The notes beneath the pieces are model-generated. The model had not been told where the DNA came from, made no database searches, and saw only the letters and a program-made list of their open reading frames with translations. Position numbers and translations under genes: made by a program. Source: Hyphomicrobiales bacterium (lineage in GTDB: Bacteria > Pseudomonadota > Alphaproteobacteria > Rhizobiales > Beijerinckiaceae). Taken from it: a stretch of DNA of 39,420 bases. Where the stretch lies: NCBI GenBank assembly GCA_019237205.1, contig JAFAHO010000194.1:1-39420 (forward strand), read 5' to 3'. Numbering within the stretch: position 1 is the stretch's first letter; each line of letters begins with the position of its first letter. Shown in pieces: positions 1-7,890 of this stretch.

Positions 1-151
1 CCCCGTCGGCGATCGCCGCCACCACTTCCTGGCGCGGTTCGGGCAGTTCCGCGCCGATGACCGCGGCGGCGAAATCCTCGTTCTCTTTGCGCGGGCCTTT
101 GTCAGAGCAGAATCCGAGGCTGGCCCTCACGCCGACATTGGCATCCGCCAT
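1..151 (-). CDS. PP2C-type protein phosphatase, N-terminal fragment (runs off window)
   Basis: The visible 50 residues contain GFCSDKGPRKENEDF followed by VVAAIADG. This is the N-terminal signature of PP2C-family serine/threonine phosphatases, in which the first metal-binding Asp sits in the xxADG segment. In many proteobacteria this domain is fused to a C-terminal kinase domain next to nitrate/nitrite genes, but the rest of the gene lies outside the window. The ATG at 151 is preferred because AGGAG ends 8 nt upstream of it. An in-frame ATG at 157 leaves only 2 nt spacing. Family is clear; fusion to a kinase is unknown. Confidence 0.8.
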   Translation of the reverse strand, partial: MADANVGVRASLGFCSDKGPRKENEDFAAAVIGAELPEPRQEVVAAIADG

Positions 152-346
152 CGCCATCGCTCCTATGCGGCCTCACGTGGGTCGTGGAGGAATCGTAATT
201 CGCCGCTCGGGGTTTAGGGCGCGGACCCACTAACACACAACCAGAGACGACGGAGTTGGCCACAAACAGCGGTTTCTGAGCTGGTCTAGCGTTCTAAAGA
301 CTTCCGCAATAGCATTCGCGCGGCCTCAGCAGCCGGAGTGACCTTC

Positions 347-2017
347 ATGTCATCCGCGACGCCTGTGTCGAGTGTAGAATTCCTCTCAGGGGGAGGAAAG
401 ATGGGCGCGATCATGCGAGCGCATGATTGGTCCACCTCTCCGTTAGGCGATCCGTCCACGTGGCCAGGGCTTCTGAGATCGGCTGTCTCGACGTGCCTCG
501 CCACCCGCTTCCCAATGGTGATCTGGTGGGGTCCCGATCTCATCATGCTCTACAACGACGCGTGGCAGCCGATCCTCGGCGAAACGAAGCATCCGGGTGG
601 GCTCGGCCGTTCTGGTCGGCACTCGTGGCCCGAGACCTGGCCCATCGTCGGACAGCAGTTCGAAGGTGCTTTGCGAGGCGTCGCCAGCTGGTCTGAAGAC
701 CTGCTCCTCGCGAGCGATCGACACGGCTTCATGCAGGAATGCTATTTCACGTATTCCCACAGTCCGCTGAAAGACGGGAACGGCGCCGTGGCTGGCGTCC
801 TGACGACGGTCATTGAGACCACCCCGCGCGTCCTGAGCGAGCGCCGCATGCGCGGCCTGCGCGGCCTGTCAGGCGCGACGATCAATGTCGCTAACAAAGG
901 CAGGACGGTCAAGGAGACCTGCCACGCGCTGATCGACCTTCTCGGCGCCGATAACCCTGACGTGCCGTTTGCGATGCAGTACCTGACCGCTGAGAGCGGA
1001 CGAGCCGAGCTCATAGCTTGCAAGAATATCGGCCAGAGCATCTTCCCCTCTTCGGTCGCCGGTGGAGAGCCCGATGCGTGGGGACTCGATCGTGTGCTGC
1101 GCGAGCGTAAGACGTTAGTGATCGAGCACTCGCCGGCGATGTCTCCGCCTTTGCCCGGCGGCGTGTGGCCCGAGCCGTCGACACAGCTCGTTGCGTTACC
1201 GATGGCCGTCAGGGGCCATGGTTCGGATTTGCTCGGGATCCTCGTCGTGGGCGTGAGCTCGCGCTTGCGTCTCGACGAGCCTTATATGGACTTCCTGAAG
1301 CTCGTCGCCGCCCAGCTCGCCAGCTCGGCAGCGACCCTGCAAAGTATCGACGAGGAGACGCGCGCAGCGAACATCCGAGAGGCGCTCATAGACGATTTGC
1401 AACAGGCTAAGCAGGAACTCGAGGCGCAAGTGCAGCAGAAAGAATTGCTGCTCAAAGAAGTCAACCATCGCGTCAAGAATAGTCTCCAGATCGTATCTGG
1501 CATCCTTGAGCTGCAAGCGCCCTACGCGGATGGCGCAGCAGGTGACGCCCTACGCAACGCGGCCACTCGGGTGATGGCGATCGCGACCGTCCATGAGCGG
1601 CTGTACAGGGGTGAGAATGTGGCGAGCGTGGAGCTCGACCGCTTTCTCACGGATCTCTGCCATGAGATTGGCCGAGCCTACGGCTGCCCTGACGGCATCG
1701 TGGCCAAGGTCGAGCGCATCGCCGTTCCCACCGATATCGCCGTTCAACTGGCGCTGATCATCAACGAGCTCGTCACCAATGTCATCAAGCACGTCGGGCC
1801 GCCATGTGATATTGAAGTGCGGGCCGATTCCGACCGCGCCCTGAAGCTCACGGTTTCAGATCACGGAGCAGGACCGCCGCTCGAAAACGCGTTTCACGGA
1901 TTAGGATCCCGCATCATTCAAGCGTTTTCCAGCCAGCTTCGCGCCACCGTGGAAACAAAACGGCGCTTGCCGGGTTATACGGTCGAGCTGACCTTGCCGC
2001 TGCCGGCACGGCAATGA
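347..2017 (+). CDS. Sensor histidine kinase (PAS-like, GAF, HisKA_2/HWE type)
   Basis: This 556-aa soluble kinase has no transmembrane segment. Residues 10-150 form the PAS-like N-terminal region typical of this family (GGGKMGAIMRAHDWS, then ALLYND-like LIMLYNDAWQPILG). Residues about 165-330 look like a GAF domain, followed by a short Gln/Glu-rich coiled coil. The dimerisation/phosphoacceptor box LLLKEVNHRVKNSLQIVSG places the phosphorylated His near residue 374. The ATPase domain shows the N-box INELVTNVIKH (about 473) and the G-box SDHGAGPP. The ATG at 347 is chosen over a GTG at 338 because GGAG lies about 9 nt upstream. A later ATG at 401 has a GGAGG before it but would remove conserved family sequence. 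No response regulator is adjacent, so the partner is unknown. Ligand and output cannot be inferred. Confidence 0.88.
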   Translation: MSSATPVSSVEFLSGGGKMGAIMRAHDWSTSPLGDPSTWPGLLRSAVSTCLATRFPMVIWWGPDLIMLYNDAWQPILGETKHPGGLGRSGRHSWPETWPIVGQQFEGALRGVASWSEDLLLASDRHGFMQECYFTYSHSPLKDGNGAVAGVLTTVIETTPRVLSERRMRGLRGLSGATINVANKGRTVKETCHALIDLLGADNPDVPFAMQYLTAESGRAELIACKNIGQSIFPSSVAGGEPDAWGLDRVLRERKTLVIEHSPAMSPPLPGGVWPEPSTQLVALPMAVRGHGSDLLGILVVGVSSRLRLDEPYMDFLKLVAAQLASSAATLQSIDEETRAANIREALIDDLQQAKQELEAQVQQKELLLKEVNHRVKNSLQIVSGILELQAPYADGAAGDALRNAATRVMAIATVHERLYRGENVASVELDRFLTDLCHEIGRAYGCPDGIVAKVERIAVPTDIAVQLALIINELVTNVIKHVGPPCDIEVRADSDRALKLTVSDHGAGPPLENAFHGLGSRIIQAFSSQLRATVETKRRLPGYTVELTLPLPARQ

Positions 2018-2161
2018 AAATGAAGCGTTGGTTAACCGAAGCAGGACGCCACGCAGCTCTCCTCAAGTTTCCTGCATCTCTCACAGAGCCCATCGCGTTG
2101 TTTCGCTGCGCCGAGCTCGTAGGTCGCTTTCGGTGCAAAGGAGACAGCTAGAAGCGCGCCG

Positions 2162-2479
2162 TCAATTCGCCAGCCTGCAACGATCATAGAGGAAATTTCC
2201 GCCGGTCGCCGACGCCAGGATGACGGTCAGCTTCCCCGATTTGCGATCAAGCGTGTAGTTCCACCCATCCTTCGCGTCGCGCCACGAGATTTCCGCGTCG
2301 CTGATCCGGGCGGGATTGGAGTCCACCGTTTTGCGCTCGTAGTCGATCGCAATCTGCCAGCTCGCGCCGCTATAGGGATTGGTGCAGGTGACTGGTATCT
2401 CTCCGGATCGCGCAATGGGGGCGAAGCCAGTGAGCGCGAGCGCCGCCGCCCCGGCCGAGATCAAGGTCTGAGGGAACAT
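2162..2479 (-). CDS. Small secreted hypothetical protein
   Basis: This 105-aa protein is not recognised as a named family. It begins with a hydrophobic stretch (TLISAGAAALALTGFAPIA) that reads as a Sec signal peptide cleaved near residue 25. The mature part holds two Cys (IPVTCTNPYSG and YDRCRL, close to the C-terminus) that could form a disulfide in the periplasm. Upstream in-frame TTG codons exist, but ATG 2479 gives a normal signal peptide. It is convergent with the kinase gene and divergent from amt. Function unknown. Confidence 0.55.
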   Translation of the reverse strand: MFPQTLISAGAAALALTGFAPIARSGEIPVTCTNPYSGASWQIAIDYERKTVDSNPARISDAEISWRDAKDGWNYTLDRKSGKLTVILASATGGNFLYDRCRLAN

Positions 2480-2673
2480 CGCCCCGATCAGTAACCGACT
2501 TTGGTGAGCCTGCAAACCACTCGACTTGCGGGAATGCCGAAGAATCGACCTGTCCTGCTAAAAACACTGTCAACTGCCTGTTTGTTGTTCAATATGCCAT
2601 CCAATTGCGAGACCAGAGCCCAATTACGAGGCAGTCAAATAAGGAAAAAGTTAAAAACAAATTGGGCCGAGTT

Positions 2674-2689
2674 GCGGCATAGATTTTGC
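2674..2689 (+). promoter_or_regulatory. Candidate sigma-54 promoter for amt
   Basis: CGGCATAGATTTTGCT fits the sigma-54 pattern: GG at 2675-2676 and GC at 2687-2688, separated by exactly 10 nt, with GGCA and TTTGC context. Transcription would start near 2700, leaving about 95 nt of leader before amt. This suits known NtrC/RpoN control of ammonium transporters. No clear NtrC site was identified in the AT-rich DNA upstream (2520-2670). Confidence 0.45.
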
Positions 2690-2793
2690 TCCCGCTCTTT
2701 GCCCGCTTTGGCGAGGGCAAGTCGTCAAGGCTGGGCAGGCTGATGTGCCGCCTTCGAAGGATGTCATCATCGATCATTGACTGAGGAGTGACC

Positions 2794-4116
2794 ATGGCGC
2801 TCGTACCTTCACCGCAATGGCTGGATACCGGAGACAATGCCTGGCAGCTCGCGGCTGCGACATTCGTCGGCCTGCAGAGCATTCCCGGGCTGACGGTTCT
2901 GTACGGCGGCATCGTCAAGAAGAAATGGGCGATCAACTCGGCCTTCATGTCGATGTACGCTTTTGCTTCGGTGCTCGTCGTCTGGGTCCTCTTCGACTAC
3001 AACATGGCGTTCGGGCCGCAATGGTTTCCGTTCCTCGGCACGCCGAGCCTGGCCACATCCGCGCTCTTCACCACCGGCCAGGCGACAATTCCGGCGGCGG
3101 CGTCCGGCATGCCGCCCCTCGCCTTTCCGATGGCGACCCTCATCTTCTTCCAGTTCGTGTTCGCCGCCATCACCGTCATCATCCTTGCCGGATCAGTTCT
3201 CGGTCGGATGAACTTCACCGCGTGGATGATCTTCTGCCCGGTGTGGATGACCCTCGTTTATACGGTCGGGGCGTTCAGCCTGTGGGGCGGCGGGTGGCTC
3301 GCCGGCATGGGCGTGGCGGACTTCTCGGGCGGCTATGTGATCCATCTCGCCGCCGGAACCTCCGGATTCGTCGCCGCATGGGTCGTGGGTCCGCGTCTCC
3401 AGGCCGACCGCGATCATTTCCCGCCAAACAGTCTGTTGATCACGCTGGCCGGCGCAGGAATCCTGTGGCTCGGCTGGAACGGGTTCAACGGCGGCGACCC
3501 CTATTTCGCCAACGCCGATGCTGGCGCGGCTGTGCTCAACACCAATACGGCCACCGCGGTAGGCTTGCTGGTGTGGACGCTGTTGGACAAGATCGCCTAC
3601 GGCAAACCGTCGGTGCTCGGCGCGGTCAACGGCATGATCGCGGGGCTGGTGGCGATCACGCCCGGCGCCGGTTACGTCGACGGCTGGGGCGCAATCATCA
3701 TCGGCGTCGTCGCCGGCATCATTCCGTGGCTCAGCATGAACTGGCTGCAAAAGACCAACTTCATGAAGAGAGTGGACGACACGCTGAGCGTTTTCTCCAC
3801 CCATGGCGTCGCCGGCCTGACCGGCGGGCTCATGGTCGGCCTCCTCGCCAATCCCGGCATGCTTCAATACATAGGGACCGACAAGGAGGCGCCCGGCGTC
3901 AACGTGACAGGCTTGTTCTACGGCAACCCCTCGCAACTGCTGCTGCAGGTCTATGGGGCGGCGTTCATCATCGTGCTGAACGCGATCGCGACCTACATCA
4001 TCCTCAAGGTCATCTCGTTCATCGTCCCGCTGCGAATGGATGACGCGACCCTGAAAGTGGGAGACGACGCGGTCCACGGCGAAACCGCCTACGCGATCGG
4101 GGCGGAAGGCGAGTAG
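2794..4116 (+). CDS. amt: Ammonium transporter, Amt family
   Basis: This 440-aa polytopic inner-membrane protein is of usual Amt length and conducts ammonium/ammonia. The N-terminal helix carries the family signature IPGLTVLYGGIVKKKWAIN. The twin pore histidines are visible in YVIHLAAGTSG (His about 184) and FSTHGVAGLTGG (His about 337). NGFNGGDPYFANADA is also typical. Start ATG 2794 has GAGGAG 5 nt upstream; the overlapping GTG 2788 does not. There is no evident cleavable signal peptide, in contrast to E. coli AmtB. Unlike many amt genes it has no glnK neighbour. Regulation by nitrogen status through sigma-54 is inferred from the promoter-like sequence at 2674. Confidence 0.95.
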   Translation: MALVPSPQWLDTGDNAWQLAAATFVGLQSIPGLTVLYGGIVKKKWAINSAFMSMYAFASVLVVWVLFDYNMAFGPQWFPFLGTPSLATSALFTTGQATIPAAASGMPPLAFPMATLIFFQFVFAAITVIILAGSVLGRMNFTAWMIFCPVWMTLVYTVGAFSLWGGGWLAGMGVADFSGGYVIHLAAGTSGFVAAWVVGPRLQADRDHFPPNSLLITLAGAGILWLGWNGFNGGDPYFANADAGAAVLNTNTATAVGLLVWTLLDKIAYGKPSVLGAVNGMIAGLVAITPGAGYVDGWGAIIIGVVAGIIPWLSMNWLQKTNFMKRVDDTLSVFSTHGVAGLTGGLMVGLLANPGMLQYIGTDKEAPGVNVTGLFYGNPSQLLLQVYGAAFIIVLNAIATYIILKVISFIVPLRMDDATLKVGDDAVHGETAYAIGAEGE

Positions 4117-4883
4117 CCTGCGCCGATGACGGCCACGGCCTCATCATGGAGGGGCCGCGACACACTGCCGGGAGAGGGCGCTGCGGCCTTCCCCGGCATC
4201 ACGCCGAGTTCGCCGAGATTGGCTCAATCGAAAGCGGCGCGCTTCGATCAGTCTCGAGCGGCGTAAGATTAACGAACGCCACTGCCGCTGCGATTTCGAT
4301 CGGTAAACCGCGCTCGCGTCGGTCATCAGCAAGTCCGGCGGCGCCAGCCTTACTCTTGCCTCAAACGAAAAGGACGGGGAGAAAGTACTCTCCTCGTCCT
4401 TGGAGGTCGCTGCAAAGAACTGTGTTTACTCTATAGGCTCAGCACAAACCCCGCGTCCGTCTGACCGCGGATTCCGGCGCGCTCTATACCTCGCTTTCGT
4501 CTAGCGCCTCCTCGCGAGGATTGTCTAGCTCCCCGCTAGCAAGGCCGATCTAGCTACGGCCTGAGAACGAAGTCAATGGCCGCGGTCGAGCGTCACACAG
4601 AATTCGCATTGCTGTTGCAATCCTGCAACCTTCGCGCGGTCGTGCTTCACGTCGTGGAGGTTGCGCATGCGGCTTCTGGGGAAGCGGCGGCGCTTGACCG
4701 CGTGCGCCTACGAGAGAAATTCGAGAGTTTTTTGAGCTTTTGAAGCGGATTGGATCAACGGCCTCGCCGGCAGCGTCTGCGCTTGCGCCGTCGCGGATTT
4801 CCGCAGAACTTAACCGGCGCGCGATCGGGACCGGCGGGCGGGCTCTGGCGGCGGATTTCGGGCGAAAAAGGATCCGAAGCGTG
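4117..4883. other. Gene-free region between amt and the glycosylase
   Basis: Apart from the hairpin at 4370-4401 nothing coding is convincing. Short open frames here have low-complexity Arg/Ser-rich translations without recognisable motifs. Several CTAG-containing short repeats occur at 4500-4555. The glycosylase promoter should lie near 4700-4870 but no clear -35/-10 was assigned. Confidence 0.4.
4370..4401. terminator. Long GC-rich hairpin downstream of amt
   Basis: Positions 4370-4382 and 4389-4401 pair as a 13-bp stem with one G-T wobble and a 6-nt loop. No T-run follows on the plus strand. On the minus strand the stem is followed by a TTCGTTT stretch. It may be a terminator, but it lies about 250 bp past amt and could instead be part of an interspersed repeat or small RNA. 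Confidence 0.4.
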
Positions 4884-5600
4884 ATGTCCTTCGAAGCCAT
4901 TCGCACGCGGGCTGAACAGCGCAAAGGCGGCGCCGCGGCGCTCGATCGCCTCATGCCGCCGAAGCCGGACCCAAAAGCGCTCGCCGCGCTCAAGGACGAC
5001 CGCGCGCTCGCCGAAATGACGAAGCGGGTGTTTTCGGCGGGCTTCGCCTGGAGCGTCATCGAGTCGAAATGGCCCGGTTTCGAAGAGGCTTTCCTGGGCT
5101 TCGACCCCGCCCGCCTTGCGTTCGAGCCGGACGAGTTCTGGGAACGGCTGACGAAGGACACGCGCATCGTGCGCAACGGCGCGAAGATCCTGTCGGTCAG
5201 GGCCAACGCCCGCTTCGTCCGGGACGTCGCCAAGGAGCACGGAAGCTTCGGCGCCTTCCTCGCCAAATGGCCGTCCTCGGACGAAGTCGGGCTGCTCGAG
5301 CATCTCGCGAAACGCGGCGATCGCCTGGGCGGGAACACCGGCCAGATGCTGTTGAGGTTTATCGGCTGGGACGGGTTCGTCGCCTCGAAGGACGTCGTCG
5401 CCTGCCTCCGGAACGCCGGCCTCGACATCGCGGAGGAGGTCAAGTCCAGGCGCGACTTGAAGCTCGTTCAGGAGCAGTTCAACGCCTGGGCGAAGGAGAC
5501 CGGCCTCCCCTATTCGCACCTCTCGCGCATCTGCGCCTATTCGATCGGCGCGAACTATCAGGCGCACGAAACCGCGCCAGCGTCCCCTTCTCCTGCATAG
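4884..5600 (+). CDS. DNA-3-methyladenine glycosylase I family protein (Tag-like)
   Basis: This 238-aa protein has the helix-hairpin-helix glycosylase fold of the Tag family, which excises alkylated adenine. Diagnostic segments are VFSAGFAWSVIESKWPGFEEAF (split by positions about 48-69), FWERLTKDTRIVRNGAKI and the ensuing RANARFV. In E. coli Tag a structural zinc is bound by Cys/His at both ends. Here the N-terminal Cys/His pair is absent and only HLSRIC is present near the C-terminus, so the zinc site is probably lost. Start ATG 4884 (preceded by an overlapping GTG at 4881) is preferred because the extra 48 upstream residues have no family similarity and a purine-rich AAAAAGGA lies upstream. 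Confidence 0.75.
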   Translation: MSFEAIRTRAEQRKGGAAALDRLMPPKPDPKALAALKDDRALAEMTKRVFSAGFAWSVIESKWPGFEEAFLGFDPARLAFEPDEFWERLTKDTRIVRNGAKILSVRANARFVRDVAKEHGSFGAFLAKWPSSDEVGLLEHLAKRGDRLGGNTGQMLLRFIGWDGFVASKDVVACLRNAGLDIAEEVKSRRDLKLVQEQFNAWAKETGLPYSHLSRICAYSIGANYQAHETAPASPSPA

Positions 5601-5745
5601 CCTGGGCGCCTTTCGACGCCGTTGGCGGGAGAAGGGACAGAGGTGAGGTTCCGGCCAAGCCCATCCTTGCCAATCCCATCGTTGATCGCAAGCGTCCCGG
5701 CAAGGTGGACCGGAGTTCCCCATGTCCGCCGCGATAGCGCGCTCG

Positions 5746-5965
5746 TTATCTTTGTCCGCCCGAGACCGAAATGCGCTCGCCGGTCACCCACCCGGATTGG
5801 TCGGACGCCAGAAACACCGCGACCCGGGCGATGTCCTCCGGCTGGCCCAGCTGCCCATGGGCAAGGAGAAGCCCAACGCCTTGGCCGAGTCGGCGCTCAA
5901 GCCCGCCGCGGCGAAGCCTTCCGTCCTTGGCGCGAACTCCTCGCTCGGTTGCCCGGCCTCATTCG
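5746..5965 (-). pseudogene. Short-chain dehydrogenase C-terminal relic
   Basis: One frame reads [20 protein letters not shown] then [14 protein letters not shown] and stop, the classic C-terminus of SDR oxidoreductases. Just upstream the reading continues in another frame as [21 protein letters not shown]. The two halves are separated by a single-base indel near the CCCATGGGCAGC sequence (about 5857). A TGA interrupts the upstream frame near 5965 and no catalytic YxxxK or nucleotide-binding part is found. The gene is therefore truncated and frameshifted. Confidence 0.75.
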
Positions 5966-6030
5966 CTCTTCACAGCTACAATGGGGGCGGGGTCTGACTC
6001 TTTTGTGTTCGTGTTCCGGCGCGGGCGCGT

Positions 6031-6609
6031 TCAGGGCAGGAGCGTGGCGATCGCGATCGTGACCTCGGGAATGCGTATCGGGGTCAGGGAGCCTTGGGTC
6101 ATCCGCTGAGACGAGGCATAGCGGCCTTCCTTGGGGTCCCGATAAACTTCGACGGCGCACCCAGAAAGATCGACAATCCAGACCTCGGGTACGCCGAACG
6201 TTGCGTAAACCGGAAGCTTTGTCTTCCGGTCGTGGTCCAAGGAACTGTCCGAGACTTCAATCAGGAGCAGCGCGTCGGCCGCGCCGGGATGGGAGGCGGC
6301 GTAGGCGTCGGGGCGGGGCGGCAAGGCCACGAAATCCGGCTGGGGCTCGTTATAGGCGTCAAGACTTAAGGGATTCTGGACGCTGACGAGGACAATGCCG
6401 TCGGCGACGGCGCGGGCGAACTGCTGCTCGAGCCTTCTCGTGACGGCGGCGTGCGGACTGCCGATCGGGTTCATGTCGAAGATGTCTCCGTCGATCAGTT
6501 CGACACGCTGGGGATGGGTCAGTATGCCGGCCTCGGCCATCCGGTAGTAGGCGCCGACGTCGAGCCGATGCCTGGCCGGGGCTTGCGGACGTTCCACAAC
6601 GGCGCCCAT
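6031..6609 (-). CDS. Uma2 family (DUF820) putative endonuclease
   Basis: This 192-aa protein belongs to the PD-(D/E)XK-like Uma2/DUF820 family, abundant in cyanobacteria and scattered in other bacteria. Residues YRMAEAGILTHPQRVELIDG, then EPQPDFVAL, LLIEVSDSSLDHDRKTKL and YATFGVPEVWIVDL follow the family layout. The Asp/Glu/Lys of the nuclease core are present. Start ATG 6609 has GAGGAGGA 4-5 nt upstream. The gene abuts restriction-system relics on its 5' side. A role in transposon- or defence-linked DNA cleavage is only inferred for this family. Confidence 0.85.
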   Translation of the reverse strand: MGAVVERPQAPARHRLDVGAYYRMAEAGILTHPQRVELIDGDIFDMNPIGSPHAAVTRRLEQQFARAVADGIVLVSVQNPLSLDAYNEPQPDFVALPPRPDAYAASHPGAADALLLIEVSDSSLDHDRKTKLPVYATFGVPEVWIVDLSGCAVEVYRDPKEGRYASSQRMTQGSLTPIRIPEVTIAIATLLP

Positions 6610-6610
6610 G

Positions 6611-6815
6611 GATCCTCCTCAGCAGATACGCAACACCATCAAGCAATTCGCCCGAGTTCGCGCGCGACCGTCGGCCACGCCGAGCATTCGGGCGATCTGC
6701 GCCGTTTCATCGAGCAGAGCAAGAAAATCATCATCAGCACCGTTCAAAAGTTCCCCTGCATCCTGGACGATATCGGCAACGAGCACCGGGACCGACGGTT
6801 CGCGATCGTCATCGC
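6611..6815 (+). pseudogene. HsdR-type restriction subunit fragment (motor domain)
   Basis: The plus strand encodes QQIRNTIKQFARV in one frame. After a frameshift near 6665 it encodes TVGHAEHSGDLRRFIEQSKK and IIISTVQKFPCILDDIGN, then RRFAIVI in the next frame. This matches the segment of type I restriction HsdR-like helicases just before the DEAH box (usually ...AIVIDEAHSS). Homology stops exactly at that point. The piece is about 70 residues of a protein of roughly 1000, so it is a non-functional relic. It starts at the boundary of the Uma2 start codon. Confidence 0.7.
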
Positions 6816-6831
6816 GGCGAAGAGGCTCGAC

Positions 6832-6973
6832 GTACCCACGCTGGCTCGCCGACGCCCATGACGCGCTCGACCGCGCCGTCGCCGCCGCCTACGGCTGGCC
6901 CGAGGACATTCTGACCGAAGACGCCCTCGCCCGCCTGCTCGCGCTCAACCTCGAACTGGCGAAGGCGCAGTAG
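6832..6973 (+). pseudogene. DNA methyltransferase C-terminal tail, copy 1
   Basis: The frame reads YPRWLADAHDALDRAVAAAY, GWPEDILTEDALARLLALNL, ELAKAQ and stop. This is the characteristic extreme C-terminus of large class I SAM-dependent DNA methyltransferases of the MmeI-like/type IIL kind. No catalytic NPPY region exists upstream, because the HsdR fragment precedes it in a different frame. A second, diverged copy lies at 7891-8074. Confidence 0.7.
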
Positions 6974-7101
6974 CGGGCCCGCGCGGGGGGTGGATATCGC
7001 GTTTCCTCATAGTGAGCCGTTGCCGTAGACGCCCTTCGGCGCCGCTCAATTGCTTCATCGGCCGCTGCGGCTTCAAACTCAGCGGCGGACGGAAGCTTGG
7101 C

Positions 7102-7432
7102 CTAATAGATTTCCAGGCATGCGGCGTCGTCATGTTCAAAGGCAAGGATCGCGGCAGCGTGATCGCGCACGATGGCCTCAACGACCAAGGTCGGCTGATT
7201 GCCGCAGCGAAGCCAGATAACCTTTGGCGGCGGGCCGAAAAGCGCAGCCATTTCCGCGAAGTCCGCATCGAGCGACACGATCGCATATCCATCAGCTCCG
7301 GCGCGGTTTAAAGACCGCGCGGTCGTCTGCTTTCTCCAGTCCGAGAAGCCTCGCGTGATTCGACCCGGCAAAAAGATCAGCCAATTGCCGAGCCAACTTG
7401 AAGCTCAAGTTTTGATCAAACAGCAGCTTCAT
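7102..7432 (-). pseudogene. DUF5615 PIN-like toxin, frameshifted
   Basis: The first part reads MKLLFDQNLSFKLARQLADL and continues to LLGLEKADDRAVF. After a +1 shift at the TTTAAA run (7307-7312) it continues NRAGADGYAIVSLDADFAEM and PPKVIWLRCGNQPT to a stop at 7102. The reconstructed 110-residue protein has the PIN-like acidic residues (FDQN, SLDADF) expected of DUF5615 toxins. The start ATG overlaps the stop of the DUF433 gene (ATGA), so the pair was an operon. The break most likely disarms the toxin, unless it is a sequencing error in the short run. Confidence 0.75.
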
Positions 7433-7650
7433 CTGGCGGCGAAGGCGCGTCGCTCGCGGTCGGCCGCGTAGGCGAGACAGGCGCGGATGTCATTTTCCGT
7501 TAGTTCCGGGTAATCCGCCAGAATCTCAGCCGGAGTCATGCCGGCGGCGAGCCACCCAAGAACGTCGGCGACGGTAATGCGCATGCCGCGGATCGTCGGG
7601 CGTCCGCCCCGCTTCCCCGGCTCGATGGTAATGATGTCTCGGTAGTTCAT
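7429..7650 (-). CDS. DUF433 family antitoxin
   Basis: This 73-aa protein is a DUF433 family member and the usual partner of DUF5615 toxins. It shows the family core YRDIITIEPGKRGGRPTIRG, MRITVADVLGWLAAGMT, then LTENDIRACLAYAADRERR, which forms a helix-turn-helix-like fold. It should bind its own promoter and neutralise the toxin encoded immediately downstream with a 4-nt overlap. Start ATG 7650 matches the usual MxYRDIIT beginning; ATG 7656 is an in-frame alternative. The antitoxin is intact while the toxin is frameshifted. Confidence 0.85.
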   Translation of the reverse strand: MNYRDIITIEPGKRGGRPTIRGMRITVADVLGWLAAGMTPAEILADYPELTENDIRACLAYAADRERRAFAAR

Positions 7651-7719
7651 GCGCATGCCCGCTCGGTCCGACAACTATCAGGAGGCTCCGGTCCCGTCAC
7701 GCGTCGGCCGGCCGGCCGC

Positions 7720-7885
7720 GTTTGGCGAAGTCGAGCGCATTCGTCGCGTTCGCAGGGCGAGCGGGCATCCGCCGAAGCTCATTCTCGGCGACCGCCCGGC
7801 CTATGCGGTCTCGGCGGCGATGCGCGCGCCCTTGCTGTAAGGGAGGAGATTTCGGCTTGACCGACGTCCTCGAGGCGGTGGTCAA
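7720..7885 (+). pseudogene. VapC (PIN domain) toxin C-terminal relic
   Basis: One frame gives GHPPKLILGDRPAYAVSAAM and RAPLL then a stop. One base later the next frame gives KGGDFGLTDVLEAV. Joined, this equals the C-terminus of VapC ribonucleases (HPAxLNFGDCxAYALA...PLLxKGxDFxxTD), including the Asp of the GD motif. The N-terminal catalytic Asp region is missing and a frameshift sits near 7838, so it is dead. Confidence 0.65.
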
Positions 7886-7890
7886 AGCTC

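Noticed and set aside
2690-2750. Other GG/GC pairs upstream of amt as sigma-54 sites
   Set aside because: Spacing between GG and GC is not 10 nt in these cases.
2817-4077. Long open frames overlapping amt on both strands
   Set aside because: They are dominated by Arg/His/Gly and lack motifs; amt itself has perfect family signatures.
4146-4436. 96-aa open frame downstream of amt
   Set aside because: Low-complexity Ser/Arg translation that runs through the hairpin at 4370-4401.
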